Shown: piece after piece, positions 1 to 11,481 of the stretch
Numbering within the stretch: position 1 is the first letter of the stretch
Layout of the letters: each line of letters starts with the position of its first letter
DNA from: Providencia sp.
Lineage (GTDB): Bacteria; Pseudomonadota; Gammaproteobacteria; Enterobacterales; Enterobacteriaceae
Reading direction: 5' to 3'
NCBI RefSeq assembly: GCF_003533305.1
Contig: NZ_DOEH01000031.1
Span: forward strand, 117,132 to 181,131
DNA: 64,000 bases
Made by a program: the position numbers and the translations under genes
The notes under the pieces: model-generated
Databases searched by the model: none
What the model was told of the DNA's origin: nothing
What the model saw: only the letters and a program-made list of their open reading frames with translations

Positions 1-872
1 AATCAGATGTTAGTGTTTTAATTAATGGGCAAAGTGGAACAGGTAAAGAAGTTTTAGCGCAAGCTATTCACAAGGCGAGCCCGCGAGCAAGAAAACCCTT
101 TATTGCAATAAACTGTGGCGCTTTGCCAGAACAATTACTTGAATCCGAATTATTTGGCCACGCTAAAGGGGCTTTTACCGGAGCTGTCAGTAATCGTGAA
201 GGGCTATTTTTTGCGGCGAGTGGTGGAACCCTATTTTTAGATGAAATCGGTGATATGCCGATGGCATTGCAAGTAAAACTTTTACGTGTTTTGCAGGAGC
301 GCAAGGTGCGCCCATTAGGCAGTAATCGCGATTTGGATATTGATGTACGTATTCTTTCGGCAACACATCGTAATTTGCCTAAAGCGATGGAAAAAAATGA
401 ATTTCGTGAAGATCTTTATTACCGACTGAATGTTGTTAATTTACGCATTCCGGCGTTGAATGAAAGAGCTGAAGATATCCCATTATTAGCTAATCATTTA
501 CTACGTGAGTCAGCGATACGTCACAAGCCTTTTGTTCGCAGTTTCTCCAGTGATGCGATGAAATGTTTGATGACGGCAACTTGGCCAGGAAATGTGCGAC
601 AGTTAGTTAACGTCATTGAGCAATGTGTCGCATTGACGACTTCCCCTGTGATTAGCGAAGCATTAGTTAGCCAAGCATTACAAGGTGAAAATACGGCACT
701 ACCGACTTTTGTTGAAGCGCGTAATCAATTTGAATTAAATTATTTGCGTAAATTATTACAAATGACTAAAGGCAACGTCACACAAGCGGCTCGAATGGCC
801 GGACGAAACCGGACCGAGTTTTATAAATTACTTGGGCGACACGATTTAGAAGCAAATGATTTTAAAGAATAA
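1..872 (+). CDS. glrR: Sigma-54-dependent response regulator GlrR (QseF), 3' part only
   Basis: The frame is open from position 3 at the window edge, so the start and the N-terminal receiver domain lie outside. What remains is an AAA+ sigma-54 activator module: Walker A GQSGTGKE at the edge, the sigma-54 contact loop GAFTGA, Walker B-like LFLDEIGD, then a C-terminal Fis-type helix-turn-helix (GNVTQAARMAGRNRTEFYKLL). In E. coli glrR lies directly upstream of glnB and activates the sRNA gene glmY with RpoN. Here nadE is inserted between them. The family assignment is firm. The specific GlrR identity rests on the glnB context and C-terminal similarity. Confidence 0.9.
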   Translation, partial: SDVSVLINGQSGTGKEVLAQAIHKASPRARKPFIAINCGALPEQLLESELFGHAKGAFTGAVSNREGLFFAASGGTLFLDEIGDMPMALQVKLLRVLQERKVRPLGSNRDLDIDVRILSATHRNLPKAMEKNEFREDLYYRLNVVNLRIPALNERAEDIPLLANHLLRESAIRHKPFVRSFSSDAMKCLMTATWPGNVRQLVNVIEQCVALTTSPVISEALVSQALQGENTALPTFVEARNQFELNYLRKLLQMTKGNVTQAARMAGRNRTEFYKLLGRHDLEANDFKE

Positions 873-925
873 TATTTTTAGAATTAACGACACCCCTAAA
901 AATACTTCGGGAGAAGAAATACCTT

Positions 926-2898
<1,973 letters not shown>

Positions 2899-2912
2899 TT
2901 ATTAAAGAAAAA

Positions 2913-3035
2913 GTGGTAACGGTATAAATACACAGGAATGGGATTTTGTACCGTTAATTTAATTTCGAATTACAGAGTTACCTGTAACTCGAAATATTAA
3001 CGATAAATGTATTTAGTATGCGAACCCGTTACCAC
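2913..3035. repeat. 123-bp palindromic element with 10-bp terminal inverted repeats
   Basis: The ends GTGGTAACGG (2913-2922) and CCGTTACCAC (3026-3035) are perfect inverted repeats. Inside, 2963-2975 and 2982-2994 pair over 13 bp with one wobble and a 6-base loop. The flanking TACCGTTAAT (2949 on) and ATTAACG (2996-3002) extend that stem. An alternative fold pairs TAACGGTA (2917-2924) with TACCGTTA (2949-2956). It lies between the convergent genes glnB and hmp. It is not an ERIC. It could be a MITE-like repeat or a compound bidirectional terminator. No second copy was seen in the window, and no clear target duplication flanks it. Confidence 0.7.
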
Positions 3036-3073
3036 GAAATAAAGTATCGATTTTTACTGTTGATAGCTTAATA

Positions 3074-4273
3074 TCAGTGAAGTGGTAATACTTTATGAGG
3101 CCCAAAACACTCATAATGAATATTATCGGCCGCTACTCCCATCTCTATAAGCTGTTTTCCAATATACTGCATAAAGCCAACAGGCCCACAGAAATAAAAT
3201 TGCATATTGGGCTGCATTACCCACTCTTTAACCTGCATTAAATCCATCAGTCCACTATATTGATAATCGAAGCCCGCTTTATCATTTTCACGAGGTTGAT
3301 TAAACCAAATAGCACTATGACCATTTTGTTGAGCGGTCATTAGCTTACTGACTTCATGGCTAAATGCATGAACAGCACCATTTTCAGCGGCATGAAGCCA
3401 ATTAACGGTCGCTTGATGTGCTTGTTCAGTTAAATAATTAAGCATGCTTAGCATAGGGGTGAGACCTACACCTGCGGAGATTAATGTCACAGGTGTTTGT
3501 GCATCGATATCGATAAAGAAATCACCACAAGGAGGCGCTAAGTGAACAGTATCTCCTTGATTAAGTTGCTGATGTAGTAAACTCGATACTGCACCTTGAT
3601 CTTCTCGTTTTACGGCAATTCGATAGCTTTTTCCGTTAGGTGCTGTTGTGAGTGAATATTGACGTATTTCTTGATTATCTAAACTCTCATGATTGATATA
3701 AATGGTGAGATACTGACCAGGGCGATAATCCGCAACAGGCTTGCCATCGACAGGCACAAACTCAAAGCTAGTGATAACATCACTTTGTAACTGTTTTGAA
3801 TGAAGGCGAAATTCACGCAATCCTTCCCATCCACCTGTTTTTTCTTCATTTTGTTGGTAGATATCTTTTTCTCGATTAATAAAAATATTCGCAAGTACAC
3901 CGTAAGCTTCACCCCATGCATCTAAAGCATCTTGTCCGGGGTTCAATAACTCATCAATTGCTGCGAGTAAGTTTTCTCCCACAATTGGATAATGTTCAGG
4001 TTTGATATTTAGGCTAACGTGTTTTTGGGCAATTTTTTCTACCGCAGACATCAGTGCTTCTGGTGTTTCAATATTGACAGCATAGGCGCAGATTGCATTA
4101 AACAATGCTTCTCGTTGGTCACCATTTTTTTGGTTGGTCATATTAAAGATATCTTTTAGTTCAGGGTGTTGCTTAAACATTCTGTCATAAAAGTGAGCGG
4201 TAAGTTTTGGTCCTGTGGCGACAATGGCAGGAATAGTTGATTTAACAATGGCGATAGTTTGGCTATTAAGCAT
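3074..4273 (-). CDS. hmp: Flavohemoglobin, nitric oxide dioxygenase
   Basis: Detoxifies nitric oxide to nitrate using O2 and NAD(P)H in the cytoplasm. Its 399 residues comprise an N-terminal globin domain (about 1-140) with distal Tyr29 and proximal His85 (AQKHVSL), an FAD domain (about 150-260, motif RQYSLT) and a C-terminal NAD-binding domain ([11 protein letters not shown], then YFCGP). The ATG is preceded by AGGAG at seven bases. It is divergent from glyA, as in E. coli. A strong NsrR-type palindrome upstream predicts derepression by nitric oxide, and a MetR-like site lies in the leader. Confidence 0.97.
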   Translation of the reverse strand: MLNSQTIAIVKSTIPAIVATGPKLTAHFYDRMFKQHPELKDIFNMTNQKNGDQREALFNAICAYAVNIETPEALMSAVEKIAQKHVSLNIKPEHYPIVGENLLAAIDELLNPGQDALDAWGEAYGVLANIFINREKDIYQQNEEKTGGWEGLREFRLHSKQLQSDVITSFEFVPVDGKPVADYRPGQYLTIYINHESLDNQEIRQYSLTTAPNGKSYRIAVKREDQGAVSSLLHQQLNQGDTVHLAPPCGDFFIDIDAQTPVTLISAGVGLTPMLSMLNYLTEQAHQATVNWLHAAENGAVHAFSHEVSKLMTAQQNGHSAIWFNQPRENDKAGFDYQYSGLMDLMQVKEWVMQPNMQFYFCGPVGFMQYIGKQLIEMGVAADNIHYECFGPHKVLPLH

Positions 4274-4284
4274 ACAGGTGCTCC

Positions 4285-4297
4285 TGAATTTTTTTCA
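4285..4297. promoter_or_regulatory. MetR-like box in the hmp leader
   Basis: TGAATTTTTTTCA fits the MetR consensus TGAA-N5-TTCA exactly. In E. coli MetR acts on both glyA and hmp through this intergenic region. Here the site lies only 12-24 bases before the hmp start, inside the probable leader, so its role is uncertain. A chance match in AT-rich DNA is possible. Confidence 0.4.
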
Positions 4298-4315
4298 TTA
4301 TATGATGAAATTATA

Positions 4316-4338
4316 AACATGCATTTTAAATACAACTT
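4316..4338. promoter_or_regulatory. NsrR operator upstream of hmp
   Basis: Read on the minus strand this 23-bp site is AAGTTGTATTT-A-AAATGCATGTT, the 11-1-11 NsrR dyad. It overlaps a likely minus-strand promoter with TATAAT at 4310-4315 and a weak -35 some 17 bases upstream. NsrR, an NO-sensing Fe-S repressor, controls hmp in E. coli through the same kind of site. Confidence 0.85.
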
Positions 4339-4501
4339 ATAATATTTAGTGAAATATGTAAATAGCTTGCTATCGAAAATCTTTGGGGAATAGCCACATA
4401 TTGAGAGGTGGTTAACAAAAGCAGAGAATAATGCGTTCAAAATTTAAATATAAGCTATTTTATAGGGAAGTGCTTTAAGGTAACTTTGGGTTAAAAAATT
4501 A

Positions 4502-4517
4502 ATGCAAACGTTTGCGT
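4502..4517. promoter_or_regulatory. PurR box upstream of glyA
   Basis: ATGCAAACGTTTGCGT differs at one position from the ideal PurR palindrome ACGCAAACGTTTGCGT. It lies 106 bases before the glyA ATG. PurR represses glyA in E. coli, because glycine and one-carbon units feed purine synthesis. Confidence 0.85.
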
Positions 4518-4622
4518 GATTTTTTCTTTAGGGCTATCTCAACAGCGAAAAAGAGTTTACACTAAGCGCTATTGCTATGAATTTATTGTCAACATATTGA
4601 ATTGCTGAGGCAGGAGAAGCGA

Positions 4623-5876
4623 ATGTTAAAGCGTGAAATGAATATTGCAGACTATGATCCACAATTATGGAAAGCGATGGAACAAGAAGTTGTCCGTCAA
4701 GAAGAGCACATTGAATTAATTGCTTCTGAAAACTATACCAGTCCACGAGTTATGCAGGCTCAAGGTTCTCAGCTAACCAATAAATATGCAGAAGGCTATC
4801 CGGGCAAGCGTTATTATGGCGGTTGTGAATACGTTGATGTCGTAGAGCAATTAGCGATTGACCGTGCAAAAGAATTATTTGGTGCAGATTACGCAAACGT
4901 ACAACCACATTCTGGCTCACAAGCCAATGCAGCGGTTTACATGGCGCTATTACAACCGGGTGATACCGTTTTAGGTATGAACTTAGCGCAGGGTGGTCAC
5001 TTAACTCATGGTTCGCCAGTTAACTTCTCCGGTAAATTGTATAATATCGTGCCTTACGGTATTGATGAAAGCGGCAAAATCGATTACGACGATATCAAAG
5101 AGCAAGCTGAAAAACATAAACCAAAAATGATTATTGGTGGTTTTTCTGCATACTCAGGTCTGGTTGACTGGGCTAAAATGCGTGAAATCGCAGATAGTAT
5201 CGGTGCATATTTGTTTGTTGATATGGCGCACGTTGCAGGCTTAATTGCCGCAGGTGTATATCCAAACCCAGTTCCACATGCACATGTGGTGACAACGACG
5301 ACACATAAAACTTTAGCAGGCCCACGTGGTGGCTTAATCCTGGCTAAAGGTGGCGATGAAGAGTTATACAAAAGAATTAATTCAGCGGTATTCCCAGGTT
5401 CACAGGGCGGCCCTTTAATGCATGTGATTGCAGGTAAAGCGGTTGCACTGAAAGAAGCGATGGAGCCAGAGTTTAAAGTTTATCAGCAAAATGTTGCTAA
5501 AAATGCAAAAGCTATGGTTGCTGTTTTCCAAAAACGCGGTTATAAAATTGTCTCTAATGGTACTGAGAACCACTTATTCTTAGTTGATTTAGTTGATAAA
5601 GATATTACCGGTAAAGATGCAGATGCTGCACTTGGTCGCGCGAATATTACAGTTAACAAAAACAGCGTACCAAACGATCCTAAGAGCCCATTTGTGACCT
5701 CTGGGGTACGTATTGGTTCTCCTGCAATTACTCGCCGTGGCTTTAATGAAGCAGAAGCCGCTGAGCTAGCCGGCTGGATGTGTGATATTCTAGATAACCT
5801 CAATGATGAAGCGACCATTGAGCGTGTTAAACAGAAAGTATTAACCATCTGCAAAAAACACCCAGTCTACGCATAA
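4623..5876 (+). CDS. glyA: Serine hydroxymethyltransferase
   Basis: PLP enzyme that interconverts serine and glycine, charging tetrahydrofolate with one-carbon units. The 417 residues match the E. coli length from [12 protein letters not shown] to HPVYA. The PLP lysine lies in [14 protein letters not shown] (K229 by alignment). The start was moved seven codons inside the longest ORF because AGGAG (4612-4616) precedes this ATG and E. coli GlyA begins here. It is divergent from hmp, with a PurR box upstream and an intrinsic terminator directly downstream. Confidence 0.97.
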   Translation: MLKREMNIADYDPQLWKAMEQEVVRQEEHIELIASENYTSPRVMQAQGSQLTNKYAEGYPGKRYYGGCEYVDVVEQLAIDRAKELFGADYANVQPHSGSQANAAVYMALLQPGDTVLGMNLAQGGHLTHGSPVNFSGKLYNIVPYGIDESGKIDYDDIKEQAEKHKPKMIIGGFSAYSGLVDWAKMREIADSIGAYLFVDMAHVAGLIAAGVYPNPVPHAHVVTTTTHKTLAGPRGGLILAKGGDEELYKRINSAVFPGSQGGPLMHVIAGKAVALKEAMEPEFKVYQQNVAKNAKAMVAVFQKRGYKIVSNGTENHLFLVDLVDKDITGKDADAALGRANITVNKNSVPNDPKSPFVTSGVRIGSPAITRRGFNEAEAAELAGWMCDILDNLNDEATIERVKQKVLTICKKHPVYA

Positions 5877-5895
5877 TAGACATTAATCGTTACCG

Positions 5896-5932
5896 AAACC
5901 CGCTTCTACATTTTGTACGAGCGGGTTTTTTG
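5896..5932 (+). terminator. Intrinsic terminator after glyA
   Basis: AAACCCGCT (5896-5904) pairs with AGCGGGTTT (5920-5928) and runs into a T-tract. Confidence 0.9.
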
Positions 5933-5954
5933 TATTTAAAATAAGGGAGGAATG

Positions 5955-7106
5955 ATGGTAATTCCATCAACACGCTGGCTAGCTATTGATTATTTTACCT
6001 ACTTTTTTGCTTATAGTATTTTTCTGCCTTTTTGGTCTATTTGGCTAAAAGGAGAGGGTATTGATGCAGAGATGATTGGTGTTTTACTTGGAATAGGGTT
6101 AGGGGCTCGTTTTCTGGGGGCGATGTTTATTACCCCGTTAGTGAAAGAACCTTCAAAACTAATTATTGCACTAAGAATATTGGCGGTACTCTCTTTTATT
6201 TTTTCTGTTGGTTTTGCTCTGGGTTCTCATTGGGCATGGCTTCTGTTTGTTATGATAGGTTTTAACTTATTTTTTGCACCTATGGTGCCGCTTGGTGATT
6301 CATTGGCCGGCGCATGGCAAAAGCAATTTACTTTTGATTACGGCAAAATACGCGTTTGGGGATCGATAGCTTTTATTATTGGTTCTTCATTAATGGGGTA
6401 TTTAGCTGGAGTTTGGGGGCATAAATCCATCATGGTGGCGTTAGTCATCAGTTGTGCCGCCTTACTGGTCAGCACCTTGTTAAGACCCGCAATTATGCCT
6501 TCTGGTGCCACGAAGGTAGAAGGGCAAGCTAAAGTCTCTGTTAAGCAATTAATTGCTGATAAAAATGTAGTTAGGTTTTTAATCTGCGTATCCCTACTGC
6601 AAGGGGCTCACGCGGCGTATTATGGTTTTGCTTCGCTATTTTGGAAAGAAGCGGGTTACTCAGATTTAGTGATTGGTAACTTATGGTCTCTGGGTGTTGT
6701 TGCGGAAGTGATTGTTTTTACATTAAGTCATCGCCTATTTCGGCGCTGGAGCGCCCGTAATTTGCTACTACTTTCTGCATTTTGTGGGATTGTACGTTGG
6801 GGATTGATGGGGGCATTTACGGCTTTACCTGTTCTGATTATTGTCCAAATTCTACACAGTGGTACTTTTACCGTCTGCCATTTAGCTGCAATGCGTTTTA
6901 TCAGTGCGCGCAAAGAAAGCGAAATCATTCCATTACAGGCCGTTTATTCTGCATTAGCCATGGGCGGTGGATTAGCCATATTGACTATTGTTGTTGGATT
7001 CATTTATGAACGAGTGCCAACTCATCATGGTGTTGTATTTTATTTAATGGCGTTATTGGCAGTGCCAGCTTTATTTATCCGACCAAGAGTGACTGCACAG
7101 GTTTAA
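5955..7106 (+). CDS. hcaT: MFS transporter, HcaT-like
   Basis: Twelve-helix inner-membrane permease of the phenylpropionate/nucleoside-H+ symporter group. Similarity to E. coli HcaT runs through the whole 383 residues (STRWLA, YFTYFF, GFNLFF, QGAHAAYYGF, QILHSGTFTVCHLAAMR). The start at 5955 is preferred over 5952 because it aligns with the E. coli N-terminus and gives better spacing from GGGAGG (5945-5950). No hca catabolic genes are seen nearby, so the natural substrate is unclear. It ends nine bases before the converging fimbrial operon. Confidence 0.85.
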   Translation: MVIPSTRWLAIDYFTYFFAYSIFLPFWSIWLKGEGIDAEMIGVLLGIGLGARFLGAMFITPLVKEPSKLIIALRILAVLSFIFSVGFALGSHWAWLLFVMIGFNLFFAPMVPLGDSLAGAWQKQFTFDYGKIRVWGSIAFIIGSSLMGYLAGVWGHKSIMVALVISCAALLVSTLLRPAIMPSGATKVEGQAKVSVKQLIADKNVVRFLICVSLLQGAHAAYYGFASLFWKEAGYSDLVIGNLWSLGVVAEVIVFTLSHRLFRRWSARNLLLLSAFCGIVRWGLMGAFTALPVLIIVQILHSGTFTVCHLAAMRFISARKESEIIPLQAVYSALAMGGGLAILTIVVGFIYERVPTHHGVVFYLMALLAVPALFIRPRVTAQV

Positions 7107-7115
7107 ATCATGTTG

Positions 7116-7162
7116 TTAACAACAAATGGGCAGCTTAACCGGCGACCCCTGTTTGTTGTTAA
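7116..7162. terminator. Hairpin covering the 3' end of the fimbrial operon
   Basis: TTAACAACAAA (7116-7126) and TTTGTTGTTAA (7152-7162) form an 11-bp perfect stem with a 25-base loop. It includes the stop codon and last codons of the second chaperone gene and lies between convergent transcripts. No U-tract follows on either strand, so terminator function is only suspected. Confidence 0.4.
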
Positions 7163-7856
7163 TCATAGTTTTATAGGTAATAAAGTCACCTCTATCATCA
7201 ATATAGATAATCACGATATTTGTATTGGATAGGTTTTTATAATTAATTTTGTGAATGGAAAACGGCGCCACCATCAAGCTTTTTGCTATGGGGGTCGATT
7301 GATTATTTTCCATATACAGTTCAGAAATATTTAAAAAATATGGGCTAGGGTTATTTATATTTAGAGATTGATTCTCTGAATAGAATTTAACCTTATTTAT
7401 TATGTTTTCAGGTTTTTCAGTTAACTCTATTGGGCGATAGAATAATTTAATGCGTGTTTGTAGCGCGAGTTGTAAGACGTTTAGATTGGCTTTATCCCTG
7501 GGTTTGGGAGAAATATCTAATACGTTTAAATAAAATACAGATTCACGATCCTTTGGCAGTTCATCACCGATATATTGAATTCGTATTTGTGAACCTTCAT
7601 GGGCTGAAATTTTAGTCATAGGTGGAGTGACAATAAACGGGGCATTCGTTGTTTCTGGTGTTGAGTCAACATTTCCTTCATCAACCCAGCTTTGTGCCAA
7701 TGCAGATTGCTCACTATGGTTAACCGCTTGAATGCTTATTGTTTTTCTATCGCTTGGAAAGATCAATCGAGTGCCCTGAAGCACAATGCTAGCATCAACA
7801 TGTAGGCTGAAAAATTGTAGCGCCAGTATTGCGATGACTTTATTGATAGCAAGCAT
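7116..7856 (-). CDS. Periplasmic fimbrial chaperone, second copy
   Basis: PapD-type chaperone that donates a strand to fold pilins in the periplasm. The signal peptide is about residues 1-22 (INKVIAILALQFFSLHVDA). The N-terminal Ig domain starts at IVLQGTRLIFPSD and has the subunit-docking segment ESVFYLNVLDI and the RIKLFYRP motif. The 246 residues end in an unusual ICC. It is the last gene of the operon, 12 bases after the adhesin gene, with GAGG before the ATG. It differs clearly from the upstream chaperone, so it may serve the adhesin specifically, which is inference. Confidence 0.88.
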   Translation of the reverse strand: MLAINKVIAILALQFFSLHVDASIVLQGTRLIFPSDRKTISIQAVNHSEQSALAQSWVDEGNVDSTPETTNAPFIVTPPMTKISAHEGSQIRIQYIGDELPKDRESVFYLNVLDISPKPRDKANLNVLQLALQTRIKLFYRPIELTEKPENIINKVKFYSENQSLNINNPSPYFLNISELYMENNQSTPIAKSLMVAPFSIHKINYKNLSNTNIVIIYIDDRGDFITYKTMINNKQGSPVKLPICC

Positions 7857-7868
7857 ATCCCCTCACTT

Positions 7869-8945
7869 TTAATTATATGACATAACGACAGTTGCAGTGC
7901 TGGATACACGTCCTTGAGTGACACTATTTGCATTGTATGGATAATAATAAGCCCCCATATTAATGGCAAATGAAGGGGATATTGGACTACCTTTTGTCAC
8001 ATTAAAAATATTAGTTGCACTATTTTGTGCCGTGACACTGTCTGATAGTACAAGAGGCGTGTTGATGTTATCTGCTTTAACGAGTCTAAAACCCACCCCA
8101 GTAGCGCCTTGACTGGCAGAGTTATTTAGTACCGTTTTATCTGTAGATAGCAAATTAGCGCTAGATAAAAACATCGAAACATCGCGAGAAGCATTGCCTC
8201 CGCTAAGAAAATCTTGGCAAGTAAAATTGAGCGTAAAAGGGGTATAACCTGCTCGGGGGGTATTTTTTGCTGCGGTTATGCTAACCGGAGGAAGTGTAAC
8301 TACCAGTCCTTGATTGGCAAAGTTACAAGTTGTTAAAATTGGATTGTAGGTTATTGATATAGGCTGTAAAAAAATATCATCAGGATCAGACGGCCATTGT
8401 AGTGTTAATAAAAAAGTAATTAGTTTGCTGACAATATTGAGTAACCATTGAACGATAGTTAATGACGATGCATCTGATGCAAGTACAACAGGTGTGATAG
8501 TGATAAAACTACCGGTCACTTCTTTATAATTAGTGCTTGGCTTGCTATCTACTAAGGTAAATTTGATTGTGAAATTAGAATCAAGATCAGATGCGGGGTG
8601 GCTACCTGTGGCGATATCTGTCACTTGGTTTTTTTCTAAGGCAGTCACCGTAATCGAAACAAATTGTTTTCCGCCATTAAAGCCGATAGTTGCTATTCTG
8701 CCTTCAAATGGGGATGCAATACCAACAGCATTTGGAAATAATCCTCTCGCCGTACAGGTAAATGTACCTGGGTAAATGGTTCTGCTATTTTTTGTTACTG
8801 TGGTTGATGTGCTAGTGAGTTCTGTGGATAAATCGAATGAGAGTGCCGGAGCTGTCACCGTAGAAGCTGGCCTACAGCTTGCTGATGCATATTGGCTCGT
8901 CGCTAACAGAGCAGATATTAGAAGCGCAAGTGTTATCTTTTTCAT
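7869..8945 (-). CDS. Two-domain fimbrial tip adhesin
   Basis: Secreted pilin-family protein of 358 residues, about twice a normal pilin, as expected of a tip adhesin. It has a signal peptide 1-22 ending ASA and an N-terminal putative receptor-binding domain (about 23-160). A markedly hydrophobic linker follows at 162-184 (IVQWLLN, then LITFLLTLQW). The C-terminal pilin domain runs from about 196, with a cysteine pair (TTCNFA and FTCQDF) and the terminal MSYN. AAAGGA precedes the ATG. It lies between usher and second chaperone in the operon. The ligand cannot be predicted from sequence. Confidence 0.8.
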   Translation of the reverse strand: MKKITLALLISALLATSQYASASCRPASTVTAPALSFDLSTELTSTSTTVTKNSRTIYPGTFTCTARGLFPNAVGIASPFEGRIATIGFNGGKQFVSITVTALEKNQVTDIATGSHPASDLDSNFTIKFTLVDSKPSTNYKEVTGSFITITPVVLASDASSLTIVQWLLNIVSKLITFLLTLQWPSDPDDIFLQPISITYNPILTTCNFANQGLVVTLPPVSITAAKNTPRAGYTPFTLNFTCQDFLSGGNASRDVSMFLSSANLLSTDKTVLNNSASQGATGVGFRLVKADNINTPLVLSDSVTAQNSATNIFNVTKGSPISPSFAINMGAYYYPYNANSVTQGRVSSTATVVMSYN

Positions 8946-8956
8946 TGCTTTTTCCT

Positions 8957-11467
8957 TTATCGACAGAAGTTACGATTTTTAGTCATCGTATTAATTGGGT
9001 TATTGATGACACATTCATTTTTACCACTAGGATCAAGTTTGATATGTAAGCTTGAAGGTAACTGCTCGCCTTTTAGATAAAGCACACCTGATTGCCCAAC
9101 ATAGCCAATATTTTGTTTTTGGTTATCAGTGACTTCTGTACCAAAGGGCAAACTGTCCCCATTAGCAAGAGATGCTCTTAATAAATAAGTTTGGCGGGTA
9201 TCGGTTTCTAGTTTGATATAGTTAACGGCACCTTGATAGGGACTGACATTTCCCATATTTCCTATAACATCAGCACCTGAGGTGGTATCTGTATCGGAAA
9301 GCGTATAAGTATTGGTTCGATAAGGTGTTGAATTTGCAAGCAGAACGACGCCTTGCTGGTTAGTCAGTGCAGTTTTATCGGAATTGACCATCATATGGTT
9401 CGCCATTGGAGCATCAATAATGGTGTAGGTTTGCCCTGTTTCCCCTGAAAAAACAATATGTTCAGGGATGGCGATAACAGTTCCTCTCGCCCCTAACCCT
9501 GCTTGTCGGTAGTTATTAGCTTCAGTATAAGATCCTGACACTGTACTGTATGGGTGCTTATAACTGATATTAGTCCCAATTAAATTATTTCCGCCTGTTT
9601 GGTTTGTTGCCGTAACGGTATAATTTATTTGGTCATTTCTACCGGTAATTCCACTCAGACTCATTGCAGTTTGCTGATAGTGTGCATCAGTAAAATAAGT
9701 CCCCATACTGATGTTGGCACGCTTCTCAAATAGATCTATAGGGACGTTGATATTCACGTAATAGCGAGTTTCTTCATTGTTATCATTATTACGAATGCGA
9801 GAAGCTGACAAACTGTATGAAATATCATTAAAATTATTGGAATAACCTATTTGATACTCTCGGCTATTACCGTCTGTATTCCAGTAATCACGATGAGTGC
9901 CTGAAACAAAAATAGAACCTAATTCATCACTTAATCGTTGGTTTAGATTGATAGTAAAGGTGTTTTTAGCGCGTGAGCCCCGCAATGCATCAAGGTTTGT
10001 TAATGACAAATCAGTACTGTTGTTATTATTAGGTTGATTAGAAAGCGCTTCTTGATAATTTTTCCAAGCTTGGTAATTATCATGGGAATATATTGAATCA
10101 ATAAAACTATAGTAACCGCTAGTCGAATAGCGGTAAGTCGCAATCGATAAATTTGTTGAAGTGGCATTAATGTATTTGCTATAGGCTAAGCGGTAGCTTT
10201 GTCCACTTTTGTCACCTGAATCAAGTTGGGTATTAGCATGGGTTACATCAGCTGAAATTGCACCAAAACTGAAATTCCATCCACTTCCAATCACCGCTGA
10301 ATGATAATTTTCACTCATGAGTGCACCAGTGTACAGAGTGACTAAATTATTTAAACCGTAATGAATTTCACCTTGGACAAATTTCGGCTGATAGTGCGTA
10401 TTATCAATTTTAGTTTGCCCCGCTAATACATTGTAATTATAAATACCTTCTTTAAGCATGTCGGGGACAGTGGAATAAGGAATGGTAAATGATTCAGTGC
10501 GCCCATCAGCTTCTTGAATATTGACCGATAAATCGCCGCTACCTGCACTTGGTTGAATATCATCGAATAAAAACTCACCCGGCGGTACATTTTCTTGAAA
10601 AACTAAATTTCCATTTTGATAGACACTGACTAGTGCGTTTGTTTGAGCAACTCCTCTAATCACTGGTACAAAATTTTGGCTTGAATTTGGTAACATTCCC
10701 ATTTCGGTTGCCAGAGCGATACCTCGGATACGAATGCTATTAAAAAGGGCCGCCGGTGTATAGAAGTCACCGATTTTTAACCCAGAATTAATTGTGCTAA
10801 TCGGTCTGTAGGCATAACGCGTATTATTTTTCCATTTTTTTTCGCCATGGCTACTATCGCTATAATTAGATTCATCTCTAAATTGCCAAGCACCTAAATT
10901 AACACCTGAATTTAGAGTGGCATAAAAGTTATCATTATTAATTTTTTGGTTTTTCTTTTCTTTATAACTATAGTAATTAGCATTATAAGCAAAAATAATA
11001 GCGGGAAGTCCATAATTCCAAAGGCTAGGGTCCACATAGCTTGCGTCAGATTGTTTCACTGCAATTTGAGGAACTGAAATATTGAGCTGTAGATCATTCA
11101 CGTTAAGTTTGTAATGAACATTTGAAACTAAATCATCAATAGGAACCCACTGTGTTTCCTTTGATTGCTCCAAAACCGTAGCTGCTAAATTTAAACCTAG
11201 CTTTTGAATATCATTAGCAATAAGACTAATTTTTTTTCCATTATCCTCTACGTCAACAAGAAATTGACCTTTCCATGATTGATTAACATAAACATCGACA
11301 AGTTGTTTACCTGATGGAATATTGCTATCCATGGTGAATCGTGAAATATCTCCTTGTGCAGATTTTCCAACCAATAAGGAAGTTTCAAATTCATCCGCTA
11401 TAGAATTTTTTATATTACTCTGTAACCCTATTAGGATTAGAATATAGAGATAGTTTTCTTTTTTCAC
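8957..11467 (-). CDS. Outer-membrane fimbrial usher
   Basis: FimD/PapC-type 24-strand pore that assembles pili. In 836 residues it shows a signal peptide (about 1-24), an N-terminal periplasmic domain, the barrel with plug (YNVLAGQTK, PEFVQGEIHYGL-like repeats), and a C-terminal domain ending with a cysteine pair C819/C835. The start is GTG with only a weak AGAAGAA ribosome site, which may keep usher level low relative to pilin. It follows the first chaperone by 14 bases and precedes the adhesin by 11. Confidence 0.92.
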   Translation of the reverse strand: MKKENYLYILILIGLQSNIKNSIADEFETSLLVGKSAQGDISRFTMDSNIPSGKQLVDVYVNQSWKGQFLVDVEDNGKKISLIANDIQKLGLNLAATVLEQSKETQWVPIDDLVSNVHYKLNVNDLQLNISVPQIAVKQSDASYVDPSLWNYGLPAIIFAYNANYYSYKEKKNQKINNDNFYATLNSGVNLGAWQFRDESNYSDSSHGEKKWKNNTRYAYRPISTINSGLKIGDFYTPAALFNSIRIRGIALATEMGMLPNSSQNFVPVIRGVAQTNALVSVYQNGNLVFQENVPPGEFLFDDIQPSAGSGDLSVNIQEADGRTESFTIPYSTVPDMLKEGIYNYNVLAGQTKIDNTHYQPKFVQGEIHYGLNNLVTLYTGALMSENYHSAVIGSGWNFSFGAISADVTHANTQLDSGDKSGQSYRLAYSKYINATSTNLSIATYRYSTSGYYSFIDSIYSHDNYQAWKNYQEALSNQPNNNNSTDLSLTNLDALRGSRAKNTFTINLNQRLSDELGSIFVSGTHRDYWNTDGNSREYQIGYSNNFNDISYSLSASRIRNNDNNEETRYYVNINVPIDLFEKRANISMGTYFTDAHYQQTAMSLSGITGRNDQINYTVTATNQTGGNNLIGTNISYKHPYSTVSGSYTEANNYRQAGLGARGTVIAIPEHIVFSGETGQTYTIIDAPMANHMMVNSDKTALTNQQGVVLLANSTPYRTNTYTLSDTDTTSGADVIGNMGNVSPYQGAVNYIKLETDTRQTYLLRASLANGDSLPFGTEVTDNQKQNIGYVGQSGVLYLKGEQLPSSLHIKLDPSGKNECVINNPINTMTKNRNFCR

Positions 11468-11481
11468 GATGATTTCTTCTT

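Larger units (their letters stand above)
4274..4622. other. hmp/glyA divergent control region
   Basis: These 349 gene-free bases separate the divergent starts of hmp and glyA. Three candidate operators are listed separately: a MetR-like site and an NsrR site on the hmp side, and a PurR box on the glyA side. The rest is AT-rich. A glyA promoter could not be fixed. TTTACA at 4556-4561 is a possible -35 without a convincing -10. Confidence 0.8.

Noticed and set aside
5084..5854. Antisense ORFs across glyA
   Set aside because: These are shadows of a conserved coding sequence. The same was seen opposite hisS, der, cysK and ligA.
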